IMG/VR virus record: IMGVR_UViG_3300043449_001239
Location: 1 to 45,427 of that record
Length of the DNA: 45,427 nt
Direction: 5' to 3' (one strand)
Origin: a virus
The notes under the pieces were generated by a model. That model had not been told where the DNA came from, did no database searches, and saw nothing but the letters and a program-made list of their open reading frames with translations. The translations under genes and the position numbers were made by a program. Shown here one piece after another: positions 12,585-20,130 of the stretch. Every line of letters begins with the position of its first letter. Position 1 is the stretch's first letter.

Positions 12585-12900
12585 GCGGTCCTCCTAAATT
12601 CGGTCACAAGGTGTTTCGATCCGTGATTCTTCCCGCCACAACCGGCGGACACCAGATACATAGCAAGCGGCGCACCAAAGTGGTGGATCGAGCGTAAAGC
12701 ATTGAAAGGAAAGACATTGACAGAACGTCAAGTCACGTGGAAACGCTCAAATCCTGACACTTTGTACAAATCCACGCTGAAAGAGAGCGATCACCCTGGA
12801 CAAACCGTCACAAACCACATTCGAAAGCGGAATAACGGCGGACAATATGGCAATCGCGCTTGTGTCGTACAAACGATCGGTACCACAGGTTGTGGTAGGC
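12585..12900. promoter_or_regulatory. Central divergent control region
   Basis: About 316 gene-free bases separate the long leftward early operon from the rightward late region. It holds an inverted repeat TTGAC-N5-GTCAA (12717-12731) that recurs at 13648-13662, a 10-base palindrome TTTGTACAAA (12761-12770), and TACCACA-GGT-TGTGGTA (12881-12897). An extended -10-like TGCTATGTAT lies on the minus strand. A plus-strand open frame 12702-12911 starting with TTG has no ribosome-binding site and is not called. Confidence 0.55.
12881..12897. promoter_or_regulatory. Candidate operator TACCACA-GGT-TGTGGTA
   Basis: A perfect inverted repeat with 7-base arms and a 3-base centre, ending 10 bases before the first ATG of the helix-turn-helix gene. 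Its position suggests autoregulation by that gene or control by another repressor. Confidence 0.5.
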
Positions 12901-12907
12901 TTTGCAT

Positions 12908-13435
12908 ATGATGAATGCGTCAAACCCCATAACAGAAGACGGTCCTGTCCCTAAGCGGCGCACCCAAAAGCGCATCACTCCCGCCACACGCAAGGCCGCG
13001 ATCACGTCGCTACTTGCCTCAGGCATGTCCCAGACGGACGCAGCCACACAGCTAGGCATCAGCCGCAAGACCGTCACCCGCGACGTCGCAGAAGCCCGCG
13101 AAGGTCTACAACTCGCTGATTCCGTGCTCGCACGCGCTCAGGCTCACATCAAGGTGGCTAAGATCGAGGTTGAGCGCCGCGTCGAAAGGTACCGCGACAT
13201 CGCAGAGCAAGACGCCCAGCCAGCCGCAGCCCTCGCCGCACTGACCAGATTGGACGCGATTGATGGCTTGGTGCCGGAGATCGACCGCCTTCGGGCTCGC
13301 ATCCAGGACGATTCACGCCCCTCGCAGCCCATGTTCAGCGTTGTGGGCGCGGTCAGCGTCACTGTAAACGCTAACCCATCGCAGAATCAATCAGATACAG
13401 CGATTGACGTCACGCCTAAGCCGACTGACCATTAA
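12908..13435 (+). CDS. Helix-turn-helix protein, putative small terminase subunit
   Basis: A protein of about 175 residues with a basic leader (VPKRRTQKRITPATRKAAIT), a clear helix-turn-helix (MSQTDAATQLGISRKTVTRD), a long helical region (ARAQAHIKVAKIEVERRVER) and a disordered tail. An N-terminal HTH plus a central oligomerisation helix is the usual design of phage small terminases, and it is the first gene of the late region three genes before the large terminase. A transcription regulator is the alternative. Start codon ambiguous (12908 or 12911; TTG at 12902). Confidence 0.6.
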   Translation: MMNASNPITEDGPVPKRRTQKRITPATRKAAITSLLASGMSQTDAATQLGISRKTVTRDVAEAREGLQLADSVLARAQAHIKVAKIEVERRVERYRDIAEQDAQPAAALAALTRLDAIDGLVPEIDRLRARIQDDSRPSQPMFSVVGAVSVTVNANPSQNQSDTAIDVTPKPTDH

Positions 13436-13456
13436 CATAATGACCCTTATGCGACA

Positions 13457-13474
13457 TGACGAAGACCTTCGTCA
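13457..13474. promoter_or_regulatory. 18-base near-palindrome TGACGAAG-AC-CTTCGTCA
   Basis: Perfect 8-base arms around two bases, 22 bases after the stop of the putative small terminase gene. As RNA it would be a hairpin without a U-run; as DNA it could be a protein-binding or packaging-initiation site. Packaging sites often lie in or near the small terminase gene, so this is one candidate; that is inference. Confidence 0.35.
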
Positions 13475-13644
13475 ATGGCGTGGCTTTGGACGGGTGAGCC
13501 GACGTCAAGGCACCCCTACCCCCTCGCTTGACACCCGGCGACTGCGACGGCTACGGGTATCTCTGTAGACCCGAGACTGCCATGATTTGAGGAGTGGAGG
13601 CGTGGTGCGGATTTTTTTGGGAAGCAGAGGGGCACGGGTCTTGC

Positions 13645-13664
13645 AATTTGACATGTTGTCAATT
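13645..13664. promoter_or_regulatory. Candidate operator TTGACATGTTGTCAA in a gene-free stretch
   Basis: In the gene-free interval 13436-13780, TTGACA-TGT-TGTCAA (13648-13662) is a perfect inverted repeat flanked by AATT. The same TTGAC-N5-GTCAA pattern occurs at 12717-12731. Half sites TTGACATG also lie in the two divergent promoter blocks at 2220 and 43014. Confidence 0.45.
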
Positions 13665-13732
13665 ACAGTGGCAGCCGACATCGCGGGCGACGGAGGGGGA
13701 AGCAGCAGAGCTTTAGCGTCGCGGCTCCGGCC

Positions 13733-13782
13733 TTGACATAGGAACATTTTCTTATTGACGCTTTCTGGTGTTCCTGTAGGAT
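13733..13782 (+). promoter_or_regulatory. Promoter with flanking inverted repeat
   Basis: TTGACG (13755-13760), 16 bases, TAGGAT (13777-13782) is a plausible sigma70-type promoter; another TTGACA is at 13733-13738. AGGAACA (13740-13746) and TGTTCCT (13769-13775) form a perfect 7-base inverted repeat around the -35, a candidate regulator site. Transcription would begin near 13789, at a GTG in frame with the next gene. Confidence 0.5.
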
Positions 13783-14407
13783 GGCTGGAGTGACAAAAGA
13801 GCGCGCATGGTTCGATACGGAGCCGAAGTCACATTACCAGAGAAGGCATTGTTCGGAGTGCGGCCGTCCGGCTTGGTTTGATAATGGTATTTGCGCGTCG
13901 TGTGGACTGCCTGAGTTTCGATACGTTCCCCCAGCGCCACCACGCCCACAGATCATCCGTCCTTTGTTCAAGTGTCAGTCCTGTAATCGTAAACCTCGAT
14001 TTTCCGGTGACCGTTGCCCAAGCTGCAAAAAATACAGATACCAGCAGCCCGATGGTCGAATCATTCATCTTGACACTCGGCCAGCCTGCTGGGCCGATAC
14101 AGATATAGGCTATTTTGCGCCACCAAGAGAAGGGTGGAAGGCCCCGCAGCCGAATGACAGGTGGATGGAGAATCATTTCGGAGTGGACCCCTCGCCCGCT
14201 AACAAGTGGGACCGTATCCGCGTTCGCGCTCTTCTGCGCCGCGCTCACTGGAATTCGGTAACCGGACTCTATCGCCGCGAATACACCCCAAAAACGACGA
14301 AACTGACCACGAAGGACTTCATGAAGTGGGTGTACCGCGAGAATCGGAAACGCTTCGCGCTCGCCGTGGTCGATCTCTGTATTCGACTCGATATCGTCGA
14401 GGCTTGA
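13781..14407 (+). CDS. Double zinc-ribbon protein
   Basis: A protein of up to 208 residues. It has two zinc ribbons, CSECGRPAWFDNGICASCG and FKCQSCNRKPRFSGDRCPSC, then a region with MENHFGVDPSPANKWDRIRV and LTTKDFMKWVYRENRKRFAL. Zinc ribbons suggest nucleic-acid contact, and the position between the small and large terminase genes could mean a packaging or late-regulation role. The first ATG lies inside the predicted -10 hexamer, so GTG at 13790 may be the real start. No named family recognised. Confidence 0.65.
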   Translation: MAGVTKERAWFDTEPKSHYQRRHCSECGRPAWFDNGICASCGLPEFRYVPPAPPRPQIIRPLFKCQSCNRKPRFSGDRCPSCKKYRYQQPDGRIIHLDTRPACWADTDIGYFAPPREGWKAPQPNDRWMENHFGVDPSPANKWDRIRVRALLRRAHWNSVTGLYRREYTPKTTKLTTKDFMKWVYRENRKRFALAVVDLCIRLDIVEA

Positions 14408-14440
14408 CCTCGGTGCTAAGATTCCCCGCAAGGAGACTGA

Positions 14441-14719
14441 ATGAACGATCTGTGGAGTTTCAACTACCATAAGGGCCCCGCGATGTTGAATGGCGTGTGT
14501 CGTGCCGCCGACGAGGTGCAGGCGCTCGAAGTGGCGACCGCGTGGTGTCGCGCGAACAACTGCCGACCTCCGGCCGGCATCCGACCATTCATCCTGGCCG
14601 GTCCAGAGATTCTCGGCGTGAATGATGCGACACAAGCAAATGTCGGCGTCGTCGTCGAGACGAAGACGCCGACCAAGTTCACCGAGACCCTGAAAGCCGC
14701 TTTCGGCGTGACGTCGTGA
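14441..14719 (+). CDS. Hypothetical protein, 92 residues
   Basis: It starts MNDLWSFNYHKGPAMLNGVC after AAGGAGACTGA and contains ALEVATAWCRANNCRPPAGI and VGVVVETKTPTKF. A compact alpha/beta protein of unknown family. It ends in a GTGA overlap with the next gene. Confidence 0.65.
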   Translation: MNDLWSFNYHKGPAMLNGVCRAADEVQALEVATAWCRANNCRPPAGIRPFILAGPEILGVNDATQANVGVVVETKTPTKFTETLKAAFGVTS

Positions 14720-14886
14720 CCAACGAGCAAGCTCAATTTGTTGTGCAATGGCTGCGCGAGCAATTGGATACCGGCGCCGTAATCAAAAAGCAAGACGGAG
14801 CTGAGCGCTGCCTGATCGCACACAAGGATGGCAGCATCGACGGGTGTCTCTCGATTGACCTGAATGCCAGACCCCCGAACGCGTAA
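14716..14886 (+). CDS. Hypothetical protein, 56 residues
   Basis: A GTG-started frame, MTNEQAQFVVQWLREQLDTG, then AVIKKQDGAERCLIAHKDGS and CLSIDLNARPP. It is coupled to the gene before it (GTGA) and overlaps the start of the large terminase by 23 bases. Unknown function. Confidence 0.55.
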   Translation: MTNEQAQFVVQWLREQLDTGAVIKKQDGAERCLIAHKDGSIDGCLSIDLNARPPNA

Positions 14887-16651
14887 CACCCGTCATCTTG
14901 CCAAGGCCCCGGAAACGAAACCGCTCGACTTCGCCGGGCCGAAGCAAGAGGAAGCTTTCCGCTACGGTCCGTTCCCGACGTGTCTCTCCGGCGCCTTCAA
15001 TTCCGCCAAGACGGTTACGTTCGCCCTCAAAATGCTCTACATCGCCGACCAGTACCCCGGCTACCGGTGGTTCGTCGGACGCCGGATCTGGGATGAACTG
15101 CGGAAGACCACCATGGCGTCGTTCTTCAAATTCTGCCCCCGGCAGGCATGGGAGCCGAACGGGCGAAGATCGGATACCGAGAAGATCCTGCAACTGAACA
15201 ATGGATCCGAGTTCATCTGGTTCCACCTCGATGACCCGGACACCCTGTCGATCGTGCGTGGACTCGAAATCAACGGGTTCATGCTCGATCAGGCCGAAGA
15301 ACTCGACGAAGAGGTGTTCACGGTCCTGATGTCGCGCCTCGGCCGCTGGGACAAGGCGGAAGTCCCGCAGGCGATGCTCGATTTCCACGCCCTGACCTCC
15401 GGCGGTAAGCCATGGCCGTTCATCCATCCGGTGACCAAGCGGAACATGCCGCCGTCATACCCGTTGCTGACGTGCAACCCGGATCACGAGCTGCATTGGA
15501 TCTACACGCGCTTCCACCCGGACTCCCCGTCTCACGTCGAGAAGCGGCACATGATCGGACACGACTCCCCCGACTGCCCGAACGCGCAGATGGACCGCCT
15601 CGGCGGATGCAAGTGCGGACGCCTGCTCATCGACGGCTCTTGGGCGCATCCCGGCATGCGGATCAGCTACGCCGATATGGGCTACAAGATGTACGAGGTC
15701 TCGGCCTACGACAACAAGTACGCCACGCGCCAGACGTTGCAGGAGATGGAGTCGCAGGACGAGACGTGGAAACGCCGGTTCCTGTTTGGCAAGTGGGGCA
15801 TCCCTGAAGGCCAGATCCACAACGTGCGTGAATCCTCGATGCTGAAGCCATCCCCTGAGGTGCTCGCCCACATCCAGTATCGGTGCACACTACACCGCGC
15901 GATGGACCACGGCGACGAAGCGCCGTCCTGCTGCCTGTGGTTCGGAACGGATGCCGATGGGAATGTGTTTACCTATCGCGAGTACTACATGCCGAACAAA
16001 CTCATCTCGGAGCACCGCGTCAACATCTACGGATTGAGCCGCAACGAACGCTACCTGTCCAACATGGCGGACCCCGCGATATTCGGACCCACGATGCAGA
16101 AGCACGGCCAGCGTTGGTCCGTCGCTCAGGAGTACGCCGACGGCGTGAACCATCCGTTAGAGACGGTCATCTACTGGGAGCGCGGCGACAACGACGAGCT
16201 GGGGACCCGCAACAAGATCTCGGAGTACCTCCGCCCGTCGGGGCATTGGCAGATGGTCAACGGCGAGCCGGTCGAGGTTCCACGCCCGCATCCGATCACC
16301 AAAGAGATGGGCTTCTGGCCGCGTCTCTACTATGTGATGAAGACGCAGGACTACCCAAACGGCTGCGACCACGTCGTTCGTCAGACTAAAAGCGCGCGTC
16401 GACTGAAGCTCGGAACTGAGAATGGAAAGCCAATATTCAGCGACGAACGCGATCCGAAGGTCCCGGATCACGCTCTAGACCCTGAACGCTATTTTTTAGC
16501 TTCGATGCCATCTTTGCCGCATTCGATACCGAAAAAGTACGCGGCCAACAGTTTTATGGGTAGACGCAAGGCGGCAATCGAGTATAAGAAGCGTTTCAAG
16601 AACCGTCTGGCGATGGACGCCAAACGGGCTGCGGAGGCGAGATTTGGCTAA
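14864..16651 (+). CDS. terL: Terminase large subunit
   Basis: A 595-residue packaging ATPase/nuclease. Walker A-like LSGAFNSAKT lies at residues 41-50, Walker B at INGFMLDQAEELDEE with acidic residues, and a coupling region and nuclease half follow (GTDADGNVFTYREYYM, YLSNMADPAIFG, VPDHALDPERYFL resembling the final conserved DHxxDxxRY motif). It drives DNA into the prohead at the portal. The C-terminal residues EARFG and the stop region are duplicated at 17202-17222. Confidence 0.9.
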   Translation: MPDPRTRNTRHLAKAPETKPLDFAGPKQEEAFRYGPFPTCLSGAFNSAKTVTFALKMLYIADQYPGYRWFVGRRIWDELRKTTMASFFKFCPRQAWEPNGRRSDTEKILQLNNGSEFIWFHLDDPDTLSIVRGLEINGFMLDQAEELDEEVFTVLMSRLGRWDKAEVPQAMLDFHALTSGGKPWPFIHPVTKRNMPPSYPLLTCNPDHELHWIYTRFHPDSPSHVEKRHMIGHDSPDCPNAQMDRLGGCKCGRLLIDGSWAHPGMRISYADMGYKMYEVSAYDNKYATRQTLQEMESQDETWKRRFLFGKWGIPEGQIHNVRESSMLKPSPEVLAHIQYRCTLHRAMDHGDEAPSCCLWFGTDADGNVFTYREYYMPNKLISEHRVNIYGLSRNERYLSNMADPAIFGPTMQKHGQRWSVAQEYADGVNHPLETVIYWERGDNDELGTRNKISEYLRPSGHWQMVNGEPVEVPRPHPITKEMGFWPRLYYVMKTQDYPNGCDHVVRQTKSARRLKLGTENGKPIFSDERDPKVPDHALDPERYFLASMPSLPHSIPKKYAANSFMGRRKAAIEYKKRFKNRLAMDAKRAAEARFG

Positions 16652-16652
16652 G
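16632..16652 (+). repeat. Gene-junction repeat (large terminase end), copy 1
   Basis: A 21-base sequence from 16632 to 16652, spanning the terminase C-terminus, a GGAGG site and a TTG start. It is identical to 17202-17222, at the end of an inserted gene. Both copies serve as stop/start junctions for a following gene that begins MAK. Confidence 0.85.
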
Positions 16653-16961
16653 ACATCAAGACGAGGATTCCTTCAGGCGCTAACGGCTGCGCCAATAGCG
16701 GCTTCGGTAGTTCCTGTTCAATGGCCGACGGTCTTCATGGACGGTACCGGATTCACGGAACTTCGGTACGAAGGGAAGCCAATAGTTGCGGACTTCGAGT
16801 GCCACCTGTGCGGCGAAACTGGTCATCAAGTGGAGCGATGGTATAGGAAAAACGTCGTAAGCACAGAAGAGTTTGACGTAATTCCGGTCGCAGAGACGGC
16901 CCTATCATGCAAGAACAGGCCCATCGACTTGACAGGTTTCAGAAAGCTGAAAAATGGCTAA
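16644..16961 (+). CDS. Protein with twin-arginine-like signal, Cys-containing
   Basis: A 105-residue product from a TTG start with GGAGG eight bases upstream. The N-terminus MAKTSRRGFLQALTAAPIAA followed by SVVPV is a good Tat (twin-arginine) signal: S-R-R-G-F-L-Q, hydrophobic stretch and a possible cleavage region. The mature part has FECHLCGETGHQVERW and TALSCKNR. This is unexpected in a phage late operon. It is the first gene of the small-gene cassette between terminase and portal. Confidence 0.65.
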   Translation: MAKTSRRGFLQALTAAPIAASVVPVQWPTVFMDGTGFTELRYEGKPIVADFECHLCGETGHQVERWYRKNVVSTEEFDVIPVAETALSCKNRPIDLTGFRKLKNG

Positions 16962-17031
16962 GCCGACGGATAAGGACCGTGTGCAGGCGTGGGAAACCCG
17001 CGTCAAGCGGAGGCAATGTGAACGTTGTTGA
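16954..17031 (+). pseudogene. Duplicated start of the portal gene (remnant)
   Basis: The first 18 codons (MAKPTDKDRVQAWETRVK) copy the portal N-terminus encoded at 17806-17859, with the last 33 bases identical. The frame then ends after seven more codons. It overlaps the previous stop. It marks the old terminase-portal junction into which small genes were inserted; it could still be translated as a 25-residue peptide. Confidence 0.7.
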
Positions 17032-17221
17032 ATTCAAGCGCCAGTATCCAGGCTTGAAGTGCGTGAAGCGCTATCGGAGACGAAGTGCGCTACTTCGATG
17101 GAAGTACGCAATCCTGATGGCGTTCGGATTTCCGGAAGCTGAAGTTCGGTTTGTCGCTGAAAAACACAGATTGATCGACATTTTGGATTCGGAACTGTCA
17201 TCGGAGGCGAGATTTGGCTAA
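17018..17221 (+). CDS. Small basic protein of the terminase-portal cassette
   Basis: A 67-residue product from GTG with GGAGG upstream. It contains FKRQYPGLKCVKRYRRRSAL and FGFPEAEVRFVAEKHRL. The last residues SSEARFG and 21 bases at its 3' end are copied from the end of the large terminase. No family recognised. Confidence 0.6.
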   Translation: MNVVEFKRQYPGLKCVKRYRRRSALLRWKYAILMAFGFPEAEVRFVAEKHRLIDILDSELSSEARFG

Positions 17222-17222
17222 G
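17202..17222 (+). repeat. Gene-junction repeat (large terminase end), copy 2
   Basis: Identical to 16632-16652. It ends the gene before it and starts the next (TTG at 17214). Confidence 0.85.
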
Positions 17223-17450
17223 CCGGATTACGACGACATCAACATCGTTGCGATTACATCGGAGACTCTGCGTAAGTTGGAAATGGAACGCGCGGAAGAA
17301 GCTGAGTTTCAGCGACTGATTGACTTCATAGTTGCCAACCCTGTAAAGGCGGAAGGCTTTCAAATGTACGCGATTCGCGGGGTCCCGGTTCCTACCGATA
17401 AAGTCAATCGCGCGCTGACGGAGAGACTGGAGCGAATGCTCAATGGCTAA
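17214..17450 (+). CDS. Small cassette protein, paralogue A
   Basis: A 78-residue product starting MAKPDYDDINIVAITSETLR from TTG. Its second half (KAEGFQMYAIRGVPVPTDKV, then NRALTERLERMLNG) resembles the end of the gene at 17637-17825, so the two are paralogues. The start sits on the duplicated terminase-end sequence. Unknown function. Confidence 0.6.
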   Translation: MAKPDYDDINIVAITSETLRKLEMERAEEAEFQRLIDFIVANPVKAEGFQMYAIRGVPVPTDKVNRALTERLERMLNG

Positions 17451-17634
17451 TCCGACATCGGAAGTAGCAGTGTTCAAGGTGCCACAAGACTACGAAGGCG
17501 GCCTTTGTCCGGTATGCAAAGGACTGCATTCTGCTGGAGCTGCTATTAGCTGGGATTACAAGCGCGATTCAGCAGTCTATTGGTTCGTCTGTGAAAATGG
17601 AAAAATACTGCAAGAATCAGAAAAGGCGAACTGA
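17443..17634 (+). CDS. Small zinc-ribbon-like cassette protein
   Basis: A 63-residue product starting MANPTSEVAVF and containing GGLCPVCKGLHSAGAAISWD and AVYWFVCENGK. One CxxC pair and a further Cys suggest metal binding. It overlaps the preceding gene by 8 bases at an ATGGCTAA junction. Confidence 0.6.
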   Translation: MANPTSEVAVFKVPQDYEGGLCPVCKGLHSAGAAISWDYKRDSAVYWFVCENGKILQESEKAN

Positions 17635-17636
17635 CA

Positions 17637-17825
17637 ATGGCTAAGCCGACGGATAAAGAGTTGGCCCAACTGGCGGCGTATGTTCTCGATAGAGAAGCCG
17701 TCGACGAAGGCTACTGGATGCCCAGAGTGGGGTACTGCCTCAATGGTCGGCCGATCCCGTCGGCACTTGTAGAGAAAGCCATCGAGAAGCAACTGGAAAA
17801 GGGAAATGCCAAAACCAACGGATAA
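17637..17825 (+). CDS. Small cassette protein, paralogue B
   Basis: A 62-residue product starting MAKPTDKELAQLAAYVLDRE. Its first 20 bases equal the portal-start copy at 16954-16973. The end (GRPIPSALVEKAIEKQLEKG) is paralogous to 17214-17450. It overlaps the portal start by 20 bases. Confidence 0.6.
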   Translation: MAKPTDKELAQLAAYVLDREAVDEGYWMPRVGYCLNGRPIPSALVEKAIEKQLEKGNAKTNG

Positions 17826-19659
17826 AGACCGTGTGCAGGCGTGGGAAACCCGCGTCAAGATGGGCACGGACATGCACAAGGATTGGGCTGAGAAGTACTC
17901 CGTCGACATGCTGGAGAACTACTACTACGGACACCAGTGGCAAGGCGAATCGAGTGAATGGGAAGCCCGCAAGTACGTCATCAACATGTTCTTCCCGTCG
18001 ATCAACATTTCGTCGCCGTCGATGCTGTTCGAACTTCCCAAGTACACGGTTGCCCCGCGAATCACCCGCTCCGATGACCCATACTCCGATGTAGTCGCCC
18101 GCGCCAAACTGCAAGAAGACGTGCTCAACAACCGTGTACAGGAAACCGACCTCGGCTTCGAGAACGCCGTGGGGCTTGCGCTGTTCGATGCGCGCTTCCG
18201 GTTTGGCGTCGTCCAGGTTGGCTACAACGCCGATTTCGTCGAGAACCCGAACGCCGGCAAGCCGATCCTCCGCAACAGCGATGACGTGGCTTCCGCGATG
18301 ACCGACGAGAACGGCTTTGAAATCAAGCAGCCGTCGAAGCTGGTTGCCAAGGAATCACTGTTCCTGAAGTGGGTGCCTGCGAAGGATTTCCGCGTGTCCT
18401 CGCGTCAGGACAACCGGCTTGAAGCATGCGACTGGTGCGGGTATTCCGAATGGCACTATGTCGACGATCTGCAAGCGAACCCGAACTATAAGAACACGTC
18501 GAGCCTGAAGGCATCCGGCCGCATGAAGGGTGGCCCGAAGGAAGAAGACCTCGCCTACGACTCGGAGAAGAGGGACCTTCACCGTGGCATGGTTAAGGTC
18601 TGGTTCGTCTGGGACATGCGCGCCAAGATCAAACGCGTCTGGGTGAACGGATACGACAAGTTCCTTCAGGAGCGCCCGTACTCGTTTCTTCCGTTCGCGG
18701 TGTTGAACTTTCACCCGATTCTCGGGCAGTTCTACCCGCTGCCGCCGACGTACAACTGGACTCCGGCGCAGAACGAACTGAACGACACCCGCGAGATGCA
18801 GCGGATTCACCGCAAGCGTGCCGTCCGCCGGTACCTGCGAACGAGCCGTATCCGGCAGGAAGAGTTCGACAAGCTGCGCGATGGCGAGGACATGGTGTGC
18901 GCGGAGGTCGACGGCGGGACCACTGAAGGCGTGTTGACGCCGGTCGCGGATGCCCCTCTTGACGCGCAAGTGGCCCGCAACATCCCGCAATCGCAGGACG
19001 ACTTCTCGCGGATCTCCGGCATCTCCGGCGAAGCGCAGCAGGTCGCGCAGTCTGAGACCGCGACTCAGGCGAACCTGATCGCGTTGAACTCGCAGATCCG
19101 TGAATCGCACGACCGGATCAAGGTCGCCAAGTGGCTCGGCAAGATCGGCAAGCTGCTGCTCATGTCTTTGCGTGAGAATATGGTGCTGCCGTGGTGGATC
19201 AAGATCGCGGTGGACCCGACGTCACCGGCCGCCCAGATGGAAGCGCAGGAAGTCAACAAGCTCTGGATGCAGATTACGTCCGAAGAACTTGGCGACATTG
19301 ACATGGACATCGAGGTCGATCTCACCTCGATGTCTCCGGTATCCCGCGAGCAGGAGCGCACCAACTGGCTGACATTCCTCGGGCTCGTGACGAATCCACA
19401 GATGGGAATGGTCCTGATGGCGTCCCCGGCGCTGCTTCGCAAGACGGCCGGCCTCTTCGGGATTCACAACGAACGCGACCTCGTGGAACTCTCGATGGCG
19501 CTCCAGCAGGCCGCGCAGGCAGCGATGATGGCGCAGTCCGGGGGCGCGGGGATTTCCGGGGAGCCGGAGTCTGGCGGCGCCGCTCCCGGCCCGACGCCTG
19601 ACAACGACGACATCACCGGGCAATTGAAACAGCAACTCCCCGTGGAGGCGGTGCAGTAA
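17806..19659 (+). CDS. Portal protein
   Basis: A 617-residue protein of portal length. Typical segments are MHKDWAEKYSVDMLENYYYG, VKVWFVWDMRAKIKRVWVNG, FLPFAVLNFHPILGQFYPLP, FSRISGISGEAQQVAQSETA and a long helical hub (NLIALNSQIRESHDRIKVAK). It would form the dodecameric ring through which DNA enters and leaves. It lies after the large terminase and before the scaffold, as expected. The stop overlaps the next ATG as TAATG. Confidence 0.85.
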   Translation: MPKPTDKDRVQAWETRVKMGTDMHKDWAEKYSVDMLENYYYGHQWQGESSEWEARKYVINMFFPSINISSPSMLFELPKYTVAPRITRSDDPYSDVVARAKLQEDVLNNRVQETDLGFENAVGLALFDARFRFGVVQVGYNADFVENPNAGKPILRNSDDVASAMTDENGFEIKQPSKLVAKESLFLKWVPAKDFRVSSRQDNRLEACDWCGYSEWHYVDDLQANPNYKNTSSLKASGRMKGGPKEEDLAYDSEKRDLHRGMVKVWFVWDMRAKIKRVWVNGYDKFLQERPYSFLPFAVLNFHPILGQFYPLPPTYNWTPAQNELNDTREMQRIHRKRAVRRYLRTSRIRQEEFDKLRDGEDMVCAEVDGGTTEGVLTPVADAPLDAQVARNIPQSQDDFSRISGISGEAQQVAQSETATQANLIALNSQIRESHDRIKVAKWLGKIGKLLLMSLRENMVLPWWIKIAVDPTSPAAQMEAQEVNKLWMQITSEELGDIDMDIEVDLTSMSPVSREQERTNWLTFLGLVTNPQMGMVLMASPALLRKTAGLFGIHNERDLVELSMALQQAAQAAMMAQSGGAGISGEPESGGAAPGPTPDNDDITGQLKQQLPVEAVQ

Positions 19660-19907
19660 TGCCGCGAATCGGCTGCAAATACTGCGGTACCTACGACAAG
19701 CACGAGCCCTGCGAGAAATGTGGCGTGCCCATCCACATCGGCCACGACTACCGATGCCCGCATGAAAAAGCCTTGCCGACCAAAGGCTTTGAGCCGTATT
19801 TTGACATGGGTCTTGGGATTCAGGTGAACGGCCCCGGGGATCGACACAAGGCGATGCGGCCTCGATGGGAAGACGATCACGTTATCCACCTTCAGGAGCG
19901 TCGATGA
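19659..19907 (+). CDS. Small zinc-finger protein
   Basis: An 82-residue product. MPRIGCKYCGTYDKHEPCEK followed by CGVPIHIGHDYRCPHEK gives a Cys4/His-type zinc site. The rest has FEPYFDMGLGIQVNGPGDRH. It is coupled to the portal gene and may be a small virion or assembly factor. Confidence 0.65.
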   Translation: MPRIGCKYCGTYDKHEPCEKCGVPIHIGHDYRCPHEKALPTKGFEPYFDMGLGIQVNGPGDRHKAMRPRWEDDHVIHLQERR

Positions 19908-19993
19908 TGAAGAAAGCAAGCATGCAGCAGCACCTGTCGCAACTGAAGGCGAAGGGCAAGCTGAAGGGGAGCGGCAAGGGTAAATCCTGCTAG
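19904..19993 (+). CDS. Tiny basic peptide, 29 residues
   Basis: MMKKASMQQHLSQLKAKGKL then KGSGKGKSC. It overlaps the zinc-finger gene by ATGA (19904-19907), follows AGGAGCGTCG, and is Lys-rich. Short but supported by coupling. It is followed by a terminator. Confidence 0.5.
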   Translation: MMKKASMQQHLSQLKAKGKLKGSGKGKSC

Positions 19994-20057
19994 CGCGGTC
20001 CCAGCACAATTTTCCCGTCCGGGAGTAGCTACCCGCTGGCGGGACCAACAGCAACAG

Positions 20058-20100
20058 AAGGGCGTTCATCGTTCGAACGAAACGGTGGATGCCCTTTTTG
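20058..20100 (+). terminator. Rho-independent terminator before the scaffold gene
   Basis: AAGGGC (20058-20063) and GCCCTT (20091-20096) extend with wobble pairs into a 13-pair stem (through 20070 and 20084), followed by TTTTTG. The loop carries CGTTCGAACG. It separates portal-region from capsid-region transcription and may set their ratio. Confidence 0.75.
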
Positions 20101-20130
20101 TTGGAGCGAGCAACAAAGGAGCATGACGAT

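Noticed and set aside
12702-12911. A 69-codon plus-strand frame starting with TTG in the control region
   Set aside because: No ribosome-binding site, and it covers candidate operators; its ATGA-like end with the next start is probably chance.
13600-13625. T-run at about 13611-13618 as a terminator for the gene ending at 13435
   Set aside because: No stable stem precedes the T-run.
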